Positions 33,429 to 40,817 of a DNA stretch of 64,000 nt are shown here, piece by piece. The position numbers and the translations under genes were made by a program. The notes below the pieces were generated by a model. That model was not told where the DNA came from. It did no database searches and saw only the letters and a list, made by a program, of their open reading frames with translations. The stretch covers positions 86,730-150,729 of the forward strand of contig JANXYO010000069.1 in assembly GCA_025356015.1 (NCBI GenBank), read 5' to 3'. Every line of letters starts with the position of its first letter. Positions within the stretch are counted from its first letter, which is position 1. Source of the stretch: Spirochaetaceae bacterium (lineage in GTDB: Bacteria; Spirochaetota; Spirochaetia; Treponematales; Rectinemataceae).

Positions 33429-34427
33429 ATGGAAGCCGTCAAATGGGGCGTTCTTTCGATATCGGGTCATTATGCCCTTCGCGTCCACCTTCCCCTCTCC
33501 CGGCTGAGTGAAGCCAGCATCGTCGGCATCGCAAGCCGTGACGCGCCTAAGGCCAGCGCCGCGGCCGCCCGGCTCGGCATCCCGAAGGCCTTCGGCTCCT
33601 ACGAGGCCCTGCTCGCCGATCCGGGGATCGAGGCTGTATATCTGCCCTTGCCGAACAACCTCCACGCCGAGTGGGCCACCAAGGCCCTCGAGGCCGGCAA
33701 GCACGTGCTCTGCGAGAAGCCCCTCGCCATGGACGCCGCGCAGGCGAAGGCGATGGCCGCGGCAGCGAGGTCGAAGAAGCTCTTGCTCATGGAGGCCTTC
33801 ATGTACCGCTTCCACCCCCAGTGGAGGAGGGCGAAGGAGATCCTCGACTCGGGCGAGATCGGAAGGGTCCGCTCGATCGCCTGCTCCTTCTCCTACAATA
33901 ACGCCGATCCCGCGAACATCCGCAACCGCATCGAGACGGGTGGAGGTGCCCTCTACGACATCGGCTGCTACGCCATCTCGGTATCTCGCTGGTTCGCAGG
34001 GACTGAGCCCGAGCGTGCCATCTCCCTCGTGCAGCGCGACCCCGTGTTCGGGACGGACAACCTGAGTTCGGGAGTCCTCGATTTCGGGCCCTCGGGCGCG
34101 CGCGCCACCTTCACGGTCGCGACAAAGTGCTTTCCCGTCCAGAGGGTGGAGATCACAGGCGAGCGGGGAAGCATAGCCCTAGGCCTGCCCTTCAACGCCT
34201 ACCCCGACGTCCCCATGAGCCTTGATGTGAGCACGGCCCTGGGAACGAGGCGGATCGATGCCGGTCCAGCCGACCAGTACGGCCTCATGTTCGCGGCCGT
34301 CTCGGGGGCGATACGCGAGGGCTCGCTCGCGCCTACCCCTTGTGAGGACGGCGTCGCCAACATGGCTGTCCTCGACGCCCTCTTCCGCTCCGAGCTGAGC
34401 GGGTCCTGGGAGAACGTGAAGGGCTAG
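33429..34427 (+). CDS. Gfo/Idh/MocA-family NAD(P)-dependent oxidoreductase
   Basis: 332 residues. The Rossmann part contains VKWGVLSISGHYALRVHLP, with SISGHY where G-x-G-x-x-G is usual, and the hallmark GKHVLCEKPLAMDAAQAK (94-111, EKP with catalytic Lys). The C-terminal half has LLMEAFMYRFHPQW and the GGGALYDIGCYAI substrate-binding block. Members oxidise or reduce sugars, inositols and derivatives, or dihydrodiols. AAGGAGG lies before the ATG. It is the last gene of the DDAH unit and is followed 31 bp later by a strong terminator. The substrate is undetermined, and a link with DDAH chemistry is not obvious. Confidence 0.88.
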   Translation: MEAVKWGVLSISGHYALRVHLPLSRLSEASIVGIASRDAPKASAAAARLGIPKAFGSYEALLADPGIEAVYLPLPNNLHAEWATKALEAGKHVLCEKPLAMDAAQAKAMAAAARSKKLLLMEAFMYRFHPQWRRAKEILDSGEIGRVRSIACSFSYNNADPANIRNRIETGGGALYDIGCYAISVSRWFAGTEPERAISLVQRDPVFGTDNLSSGVLDFGPSGARATFTVATKCFPVQRVEITGERGSIALGLPFNAYPDVPMSLDVSTALGTRRIDAGPADQYGLMFAAVSGAIREGSLAPTPCEDGVANMAVLDALFRSELSGSWENVKG

Positions 34428-34455
34428 GGGCCAGGCAGGAATCGGAGCCGCACGG

Positions 34456-34488
34456 AAAGGGGCGCCCCGTCGGAGCGCCCCTTTTTTT
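34456..34488 (+). terminator. Strong intrinsic terminator
   Basis: GGGGCGC (34459-34465) pairs with GCGCCCC (34475-34481) around a 9-base loop, extended by AAA (34456-34458) with the first T residues, followed by seven T (34482-34488). It lies after the Gfo/Idh gene and faces the minus-strand iorBA region. Confidence 0.92.
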
Positions 34489-34546
34489 AACTCCGCGCGC
34501 TAGGACGAGCGGCGAATTACGAAATCCCGTGCGGCCTTGTAGGCCT

Positions 34547-35134
34547 CTAGGGCGCCTCGCCAAAAAGGGCGAGGCTCTGGGCCAGGCTCTTTCCCTCCAT
34601 GAGGTCGCCAAGGGCCGCCTTGAAATGCTCGCTCCCCACACCCGGCATGAGGCCCAGGGCCGCGATGCGCTCCATCACTGCGACGTTCTGCTCCCTTGGG
34701 TCCTCGAGATCGTCCCTCGAGACCACGTGGCAGCTCGCCCCGGCGGAGCGGCACTCATCTTCGACCTCCTCACGCGTCACCGCCGGGGCCTCGCCGAGCC
34801 TGACCTCGAGGGGCTGGAGGGTCGCGTCGTACCAGACCAGGACGCCGCCGTCCTGCAGATAGGTCCGGGCAGCGCGCAGGGCCTCGTTGCGCTCGAGGGC
34901 GACGACGAGGTCGGCGCCGAGGGGGGACACCAGGGGCGAATGGGCGGCGGCGCCCAGGCGGAGGTGGCTCGTGACGATGCCGCCACGCTGGGCGAGGCCA
35001 TGGGTATCGCAGCCCTTGACGACGAGTCCCGCGTGGTCGGCCGCCCTCGCCATGGCCTCGGCGAGGAGGCCGATGCCCTGGCCGCCGACTCCGATCATGT
35101 AGATGTCGAAACTGGATTTCCCCTTGCTTGCCAT
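34547..35134 (-). CDS. iorB: Indolepyruvate:ferredoxin oxidoreductase, beta subunit
   Basis: 195 residues with the pyruvate-ferredoxin-oxidoreductase gamma-type fold: FDIYMIGVGGQGIGLLAEAM at the start, then GLAQRGGIVTSHLRLG and ADLVVALERNEALRAA. IorAB oxidatively decarboxylates aryl pyruvates (from aromatic amino acids) to aryl acetyl-CoA, passing electrons to ferredoxin, mainly in anaerobes. ATG 35134 was chosen because GGGGGAAGGGCT precedes it; longer forms extend into the upstream gene's end. It lies 16 bp after iorA, forming a two-gene operon. The nearby plus-strand terminator only partly covers this strand's 3' end. Confidence 0.92.
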   Translation of the reverse strand: MASKGKSSFDIYMIGVGGQGIGLLAEAMARAADHAGLVVKGCDTHGLAQRGGIVTSHLRLGAAAHSPLVSPLGADLVVALERNEALRAARTYLQDGGVLVWYDATLQPLEVRLGEAPAVTREEVEDECRSAGASCHVVSRDDLEDPREQNVAVMERIAALGLMPGVGSEHFKAALGDLMEGKSLAQSLALFGEAP

Positions 35135-35150
35135 AGCCCTTCCCCCTTTC

Positions 35151-37028
35151 CTATGCCCGCTCGGCATTGACGATCGCCCCCGAGGGGCAGATCTGGCGGC
35201 AGGAGCCGTCCCCGATGCAGAGGTCGTTCGAGACGACCACCGCCCTGCCCTCGATGATCTGGAAGCTGGGGCAGCCGAAGCGCTCCACGCAATCGTGGGC
35301 GAGGGTGCAGGTCCCCGTGTCGATCCTCACGTGGCGCGCGTACCAGCCGGGCTTTCTCCGGGCCTCCCTGGTGAACTTGAGCATGCAGGGATGCTTCGCG
35401 ATGACCACCTTGAATCCGGTCTCCGCCACGGCATCCTTGACGGCCTGGGTGAGCTTGCCCACCTGGTAGGTGTCGATCTCGCGGATGTTGGTGATTCCCA
35501 GGCCCTCGAGCACCGAGCGGACGGGGATCCTGGGCGCCTCGCCGTTGAAGTTCCGCCCCACCCCCGGATGGTCCTGGTGCCCTGTCATCGCCGTGGTCCC
35601 GTTCTCCATCATCACATAGGTGACGTTGTGCGAATTGAACAGCGCGTTGACCACGCCGGGTATGCCCGCGTGGAAGAAGGTCGAGTCTCCCATGAAGCAG
35701 AGGACCCGGCGCTCGTCGTTGTAGATCGAGAGCCCCGCCGCGGTCGAGGTCGAGTGCCCCATCGACAGCAGGACCCGGCCCATGCGGTAGGGGGGAAGGT
35801 AGCCCAGGGTGTGGCAGCCTATGTCGGCCACGGTGATGTCGCTGCCCTCCAGGGCGGCGCGGACGGCCTGGAAGGCCGTCCTGTGGCCGCAGCCGGGGCA
35901 GAGCTGGGGAGGGCGGTCGGGGACCTTGCGCCCGGCCTGCCTGGGAGAGGGGGGCGGGGCCACTAGATCGGGCCAAGTGGCGGCCAGGATGGCCCGGAGC
36001 TTCTCTGGCACGTATTCCCCGATGAGCTCCTCCGGGTCGACCTTGCCGATGATCCTCGTGCGCAGGAGCGCGTCATAGGCGAGGGACTTGATCTCGGCCT
36101 CGAGGATGGGGTCGAGCTCCTCGAGGATCTTTACCTCCTCATGTGAGGAGAGGAAACGCATGACGAGGGACCTCGGAAGGGGGATCACCGTCCCGAGCTC
36201 GAGGATGTCGGGCGGCTCGGCCGAGCCCTCGAGGGCGTCGAGGAGGGAGAGCCTGGCTGTCCCTGCGGCGATGACGCCGCGCTTCGCGTTGCCATTGTCG
36301 ATGATGCGGTTGAAAGGCGAGGCCTCGAAGCGCTCGCGGACCTGCTCGAGCCTCTTGAGGGCGAAGCGCTTGAGGGGGAGGACCGAGGCGGCCAGGGGGA
36401 TGTAGTTCCAGCCCTCGCTGTCGAAACGCGGCCTCCGGTCCAGGGCCTCGGGTCTCCATGGCCCAAAGCTGACCTTCTCCTTCGCGTGGCAGACGTGGGT
36501 GGTCATGCGCAGGATAACGGCGCTCCGCTTTTCCCGGGCGAGGGCGATGGCCTCCTTCATCATCAGATAGGCCTCCTGGGCGTCTGCCGGCTCGAGGAGG
36601 GGCAGGCAGGCGAGACGCGCGAAATGCCGGTTGTCCTGCTCGTTCTGGCTCGAGTTGGCGCCCGGATCGTCGCCGAGGAGGACGACCATGCCGCCGGTGA
36701 TGTCCATCATCGAGAGCTGGACGAAGCTGTCGGCGGCGACGTTGAGGCCGACGCTCTTGAAGAAGACTACGGAACTGTGGCCGTTGAGCGCGGCGCCAAA
36801 GGCCACCTCGAGGGCCACCTTTTCGTTTGTCGAGAACTCGAAATAGAAGGGCCGCTCCGCTGCCGGCATGGACTTGATGGCCGAGGCTATCTCCGGGGTC
36901 GGTGAGCCGGGGTAGGAGGTGACGACCCTCGTCCCTCCCTCGATCATCGCCCTGACCACGGCCGTGTTGCCGATCACGATCTCCGAGAATGCGTCCTTGC
37001 GGAGCAGCGTGGCTCCCAGCTCCTTCAT
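35151..37028 (-). CDS. iorA: Indolepyruvate:ferredoxin oxidoreductase, alpha subunit, variant ferredoxin domain
   Basis: 625 residues. The pyrimidine-binding part starts EIVIGNTAVVRAMIEGGTRV and includes VTSYPGSPTPEIA. The thiamine diphosphate part has LCPGCGHRTAF, MGDSTFFHAGIPGVVNAL and the NGTTAMTGHQDHPG motif. The C-terminal ferredoxin module normally has two CxxCxxC sets. Here both lack the second Cys: CTLAHDC...FGC and CIGDGSCRQIC. The paired loss, with Asp in one of them, implies altered [4Fe-4S] clusters, [3Fe-4S] forms, or loss of a cluster. ATG 37028 has GGAGGGGCC upstream. iorB follows directly. Confidence 0.92.
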   Translation of the reverse strand: MKELGATLLRKDAFSEIVIGNTAVVRAMIEGGTRVVTSYPGSPTPEIASAIKSMPAAERPFYFEFSTNEKVALEVAFGAALNGHSSVVFFKSVGLNVAADSFVQLSMMDITGGMVVLLGDDPGANSSQNEQDNRHFARLACLPLLEPADAQEAYLMMKEAIALAREKRSAVILRMTTHVCHAKEKVSFGPWRPEALDRRPRFDSEGWNYIPLAASVLPLKRFALKRLEQVRERFEASPFNRIIDNGNAKRGVIAAGTARLSLLDALEGSAEPPDILELGTVIPLPRSLVMRFLSSHEEVKILEELDPILEAEIKSLAYDALLRTRIIGKVDPEELIGEYVPEKLRAILAATWPDLVAPPPSPRQAGRKVPDRPPQLCPGCGHRTAFQAVRAALEGSDITVADIGCHTLGYLPPYRMGRVLLSMGHSTSTAAGLSIYNDERRVLCFMGDSTFFHAGIPGVVNALFNSHNVTYVMMENGTTAMTGHQDHPGVGRNFNGEAPRIPVRSVLEGLGITNIREIDTYQVGKLTQAVKDAVAETGFKVVIAKHPCMLKFTREARRKPGWYARHVRIDTGTCTLAHDCVERFGCPSFQIIEGRAVVVSNDLCIGDGSCRQICPSGAIVNAERA

Positions 37029-37125
37029 GGCCCCTCCTGGATGCCGCCCGCGCCCGGCTGCCGGGACTGTAAACCGCCGCGGACGACATGCTAAACTCTG
37101 GTTCGACTATCGATGGAGGCATTAG

Positions 37126-39030
37126 ATGGCGTCAAGAGCCGCTTCAGTACGATCCAGACCCTCCGCGGCCTTCCGCCGCATCCTTGTGCCGGCCTTCCTG
37201 GCCCTGCTGGCCTTGCTCGTATCCGCATGCGTGGAATCAAGCCCTGCAGGGCCCCTGGTCTCCCTCGTCCCGGAAGGCGCCGTCTTCGTCGCGACGATCG
37301 ACTCACCTGCCCGCCTGGTCAACGCCGCGGCGGACTTCTGGAAGGCTGCGGGCCTCTCGAAGGCTTTTGGAAGCGAGCTCATTGACTTCCTCACAAAGAC
37401 AGTGCCAGGCGGCGGGGATGCCGAGCGCTACATCGACGGGGCGAGGCCCATGACCCTCGCAATAATCCCCGTCGGGCCGGGATCCAAGACGACCCGCACT
37501 GTCGTCTATGTCCCGATGCGGGGGCAGAGCGATGCCTTCCTGAAGAAGCTGAGCGACGAGTCCATGAAGCTCGTCAAGCAGGCCAAGGGCTACGCGGTCT
37601 TCGCTACGGGCGAGGGCGAGCTCGCCTTCCCTCCGCAGAAGCCGCTGGACCTTTCCCGCCTATCCCGTTACCCCGCGGCCTCGATCAAGTTCTGGGCCGA
37701 CCCCAAGGCCCTTGGCCTCATCTCCCCGAAGGACGGCTTCAAGCCCATCGAGACCGCCGCCCGCGACTTTGTCAGCGGTGCTCCCGACAAGGCTGCCGGC
37801 CCACTCGCGGCCCTCGGGGAAAGGGGCCTCGCCCTCCTCAAGCAGCTCGGCTCGGCCGACGCCGCCATCGTCCCCGAGGCCTCGGGCCTCTCGATCCGGC
37901 TCGGAGCCTCGGTGCTCGCCGGCAGCGAGGCCGACGCCATCCTCAGGCGAAGCTCGACAGGTCCCTCGGCCCTCGACTGGGCTGGCCAGCTCAGCGCGAC
38001 GGCCCTCGTGAGCAGTTCCTGGTCTCTGGATCCGAGCCTCATCGCCGATTACTCGAGAGCGTTCATGAAGCCCCTGTTCTCCATCCTCAAGATGCCCGCC
38101 TCCACCGCGGATGCGATCGTCTCCCTCGAGTCCAGGTGGGCGCTCTCCGCCGGGCCTAGGGGCGTGAGCAACGTCGACTTCGAGATCAATCCCGCGGCCT
38201 TCACGGATCTGAAGACCAAGGACGCCCTCGCCCTCGCGGCCGCCATCAAACAAGGCTTCTCCATACGGCACGAGTTCCTCATCGAGGCCAGGGACGAGGC
38301 CGGCCTGGCGCTCTTCATCGCTGGCCTCTCCGGCGACGGGGACATGCAGGCCGTCCTCAAGGCCTATGCCGATGTCCTGGGCCTCGGCATCGAGGTCAGG
38401 AACCAGGACAGGATGGCCGGCGGCTTCGCCTACGGCGACCTCGGCCTCTCCTTTAAGGTCCTCGATGCGGAAAAGCTGGCCGCCCTCGGGAAGGACGGCT
38501 CTGAGGCAGGAAAGGCGGGCATGGACGCCGTGCTGGACGCCCTGGGAACGAAGTTCGGCATGCGCTGGGCGACGGCCCAGGGAAAGCTCGCCGCGACGAC
38601 GGGCGACTTCAACGAGCTCCGCGGCCTCCTGGCGAGGCCCTCCTCCGCCAGTCCCCTCACGGGCGATCCAGCCTTCGCCGCCTTCGCCAAGACCCTGCCG
38701 GGGAAGGTGGTCTCGGTGGGATCCTTCTCGACCAAGCGCCTCGCCACAATAGTCTCGAAGCTCGGCCCCGCCCTCTCAGGCAATGACGCGAAGGGCATGC
38801 CGAAGTTCGACCCCGGAAGCTTCTCGGCCTGGTACGGCTACCTTTCGACGGGCGCGGGCGATGCCGCAGGCGGCGGGAACGCGGGCGCCGGCCCCAGCGG
38901 CCCACAGGCCAGGGGCCCCGCCGCCACTGCCCTGGGCTCCTGGGTCGAGGGCGGGTTCTTCATCCCATCGGGAGACGCCGCGGCCCTGATAGAGCTGGCG
39001 AGCCCCCTGTTCGGGAAGCAGGGGCAGTAG
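37126..39030 (+). CDS. Large putative lipoprotein of unknown function
   Basis: 634 residues. The N terminus is basic, followed by ILVPAFLALLALLVSACVES, whose LVSAC is a lipobox, so export and lipidation are likely. The mature protein repeats a pattern of hydrophobic helices and strands (VPEGAVFVATIDSPARLVNA early, GKVVSVGSFSTKRLA late) resembling proteins with a DUF3352-like fold, but I cannot assign it. The region 610-625 is Gly/Ala/Pro rich. GGAGGC precedes the ATG. It is divergent to iorAB and followed by mazG after 7 bp. Confidence 0.72.
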   Translation: MASRAASVRSRPSAAFRRILVPAFLALLALLVSACVESSPAGPLVSLVPEGAVFVATIDSPARLVNAAADFWKAAGLSKAFGSELIDFLTKTVPGGGDAERYIDGARPMTLAIIPVGPGSKTTRTVVYVPMRGQSDAFLKKLSDESMKLVKQAKGYAVFATGEGELAFPPQKPLDLSRLSRYPAASIKFWADPKALGLISPKDGFKPIETAARDFVSGAPDKAAGPLAALGERGLALLKQLGSADAAIVPEASGLSIRLGASVLAGSEADAILRRSSTGPSALDWAGQLSATALVSSSWSLDPSLIADYSRAFMKPLFSILKMPASTADAIVSLESRWALSAGPRGVSNVDFEINPAAFTDLKTKDALALAAAIKQGFSIRHEFLIEARDEAGLALFIAGLSGDGDMQAVLKAYADVLGLGIEVRNQDRMAGGFAYGDLGLSFKVLDAEKLAALGKDGSEAGKAGMDAVLDALGTKFGMRWATAQGKLAATTGDFNELRGLLARPSSASPLTGDPAFAAFAKTLPGKVVSVGSFSTKRLATIVSKLGPALSGNDAKGMPKFDPGSFSAWYGYLSTGAGDAAGGGNAGAGPSGPQARGPAATALGSWVEGGFFIPSGDAAALIELASPLFGKQGQ

Positions 39031-39037
39031 GAGTACC

Positions 39038-39856
39038 ATGACAGATCCAGGCAAGGCGGCCGAGGCCTTCGGCCGGCTCTACGAGATAGTGGCGAGGCTG
39101 CGCGCCCCGGATGGCTGCCCCTGGGACAGGGAGCAGACGCCCAAGACGATGCGCGGCGGCATCATCGAGGAGGCCTACGAGCTCGTCGAGGCCATCGACG
39201 AGGGCGACAGCGCCCACGTGCGCGAGGAGCTGGGCGATGTCTTCCTCCTCGCGGCGATGGTCGCCTACATGCACGAGGAGTCGGGGCAGTTCTCGGTCGC
39301 CGACTCGCTCGGGGCCGTCTGCGAGAAGCTCATAAGGCGACACCCCCACGTGTTTGGCGATGCCGAGGCCGGAAGCTCCGAGGCCGTCCTGGTGCAGTGG
39401 CAGGAGATCAAGGAGAAGGTGGAGGGCCGCAGGAAGAAGGATTCCCTCCTCGACGAGGTGTCGCGGGCCCTGCCCCCCCTCGAGCGGGCCTACAGGATCC
39501 AGAAGAAGGCGGCGAAGGCCGGCTTCGACTGGGGCGAGATAGGGCAGATCTGGGACAAGGCCAGGGAGGAGCTCGAGGAGGCCGAGGAGGCCTGCAGGCA
39601 AGCCGCCACGGGCGGCAGCCGCGACGCCCTCGAGGACGAGCTCGGCGATTTCCTCTTCTGCGCCGTCAACCTCGCGCGCTTCCTCGAGGTGGACCCGGCG
39701 GTCGCCCTGCACAGGACGGTCGAGAAGTTCTCACGGCGCTTCCGCCACGTCGAGAAGCGCATGGCCGAATCCGGGAAGCCCCTCGAGGCCTCCCACATGA
39801 AGCTCATGGATTCCTACTGGGACGAGGCGAAGGAGATCGAGGGGGACGGGCGCTAG
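39038..39856 (+). CDS. mazG: Nucleoside triphosphate pyrophosphohydrolase MazG
   Basis: 272 residues with two MazG domains. The first holds LRAPDGCPWDREQTPKTMRG, EEAYELVEAID and EELGDVFLLAAMVAYM; the second holds EELEEAEEACR and EDELGDFLFCAVNLARF, each with the EExx12-28ExxD metal pattern. MazG cleaves non-canonical or excess NTPs to NMP plus PPi, and in E. coli also limits ppGpp accumulation. Length fits the full-size family. It starts 7 bp after the lipoprotein with AGTAGGAG before the ATG. Its stop overlaps the minus-strand TIM-barrel gene's stop (CTAG). Confidence 0.93.
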   Translation: MTDPGKAAEAFGRLYEIVARLRAPDGCPWDREQTPKTMRGGIIEEAYELVEAIDEGDSAHVREELGDVFLLAAMVAYMHEESGQFSVADSLGAVCEKLIRRHPHVFGDAEAGSSEAVLVQWQEIKEKVEGRRKKDSLLDEVSRALPPLERAYRIQKKAAKAGFDWGEIGQIWDKAREELEEAEEACRQAATGGSRDALEDELGDFLFCAVNLARFLEVDPAVALHRTVEKFSRRFRHVEKRMAESGKPLEASHMKLMDSYWDEAKEIEGDGR

Positions 39857-40647
39857 GAGGTCCTGCCCTCGACCTCGTTGGCGAGGCGGCGCAGGAGGGC
39901 CACGTCCTCGGCCAGGCCGGGGCCGCCCGAGTCTCCGTCGCGCAACGCGCCGATGAAGACGAAGAGGCCCATCTTGGGATCGATCTCCGTGAGCTTGAAG
40001 GCCGCGAGCCTCCGGCGCCAGCTGGCCTCCTCGCCCGCAAGGCCTGTCGCGGCCCCGTCCTTTTTCAGATGCCGGGCCACGATCACCGCCACCTTGCTGC
40101 CAGCCTCCTCAAGGAAGGCGCTCGCCTGGTTGGGGTCCATGCCAGGCAGGGCGTCCCAGGCGAGACGCACGAAGGGGTGATCGATCTCGGCGGCGAGGGC
40201 GAAGGCTTCGTGGTAACGATCGAGGTAGGTGTTGCGGGCAAGGGACAGGCAGACCGCCCGGCCGCTCTTTGCGGCCCTGTCCCCCAGCCTGCGCGCCTCG
40301 GAGATGAGCTGGGAACGGCGGGCGGGATCGGGCCTTGGCGCCGCGTGCCCCCCGAAAAAAAAGCGTATGATGGGAGCCTGAAGGATCTCGGCCGTCGCGA
40401 AGATGGATTCGGTGCGCTTGTGGTCGCCCTCGGCCTCGGGGCGGAGGATCGCGGAGTAGGACGCCGTCGTCAGACCGGCGCGGAGGGTCTCGATCATGGT
40501 GGCCTCGGCGGCCTTGGGCTCGTCGTGGGGAACGTGGACCCCGTCGGCCCATTCCAAGGCCTCGACACCGGAGCCCTTCGCGGCGGCGATGATCTCCGCC
40601 GGGCTCAGCATGAGGAGGGCCTGGGATGTAAGACCGATGCGGATCAT
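39853..40647 (-). CDS. TIM-barrel sugar-phosphate isomerase/epimerase-like protein (AP-endonuclease 2 superfamily)
   Basis: 264 residues. The fold is shown by MIRIGLTSQALLMLSPAEII at the start, IEWADGVHVPHD-like strand 2 (ALEWADGVHVPHDEPKAAE), IIRFFFGGHAAP and the VRLAWDALPGMDPNQASAFL segment. Metal-binding Glu/His of xylose isomerase-like proteins appear only partly conserved, so substrate is open. The gene is convergent with mazG, with a 4-bp stop overlap, and is divergent from the MFS-HEAT gene (170 bp between starts). The interval holds a possible minus-strand start region with no clear terminator. Confidence 0.75.
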   Translation of the reverse strand: MIRIGLTSQALLMLSPAEIIAAAKGSGVEALEWADGVHVPHDEPKAAEATMIETLRAGLTTASYSAILRPEAEGDHKRTESIFATAEILQAPIIRFFFGGHAAPRPDPARRSQLISEARRLGDRAAKSGRAVCLSLARNTYLDRYHEAFALAAEIDHPFVRLAWDALPGMDPNQASAFLEEAGSKVAVIVARHLKKDGAATGLAGEEASWRRRLAAFKLTEIDPKMGLFVFIGALRDGDSGGPGLAEDVALLRRLANEVEGRTS

Positions 40648-40817
40648 TGTCGCTCCAGGGCGGCGGTCCCGATCAAGTGGCCGCGGGATATTATGAACTT
40701 TGCCGCAGTATACCGACGCCCGCCCCCGATCTCAAGCCGTTCCCGTGCCTTCCTAAAGCCCAGGTGGCCGCCACCCGTATGGCGCGAGGACCAGAGCCGC
40801 GATTATACTGAAGCTAT

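Noticed and set aside
37095..37125. GGTTCGACTATC resembling a tRNA T arm before the 37126 gene
   Set aside because: No acceptor stem, anticodon arm or D arm can be built around it.
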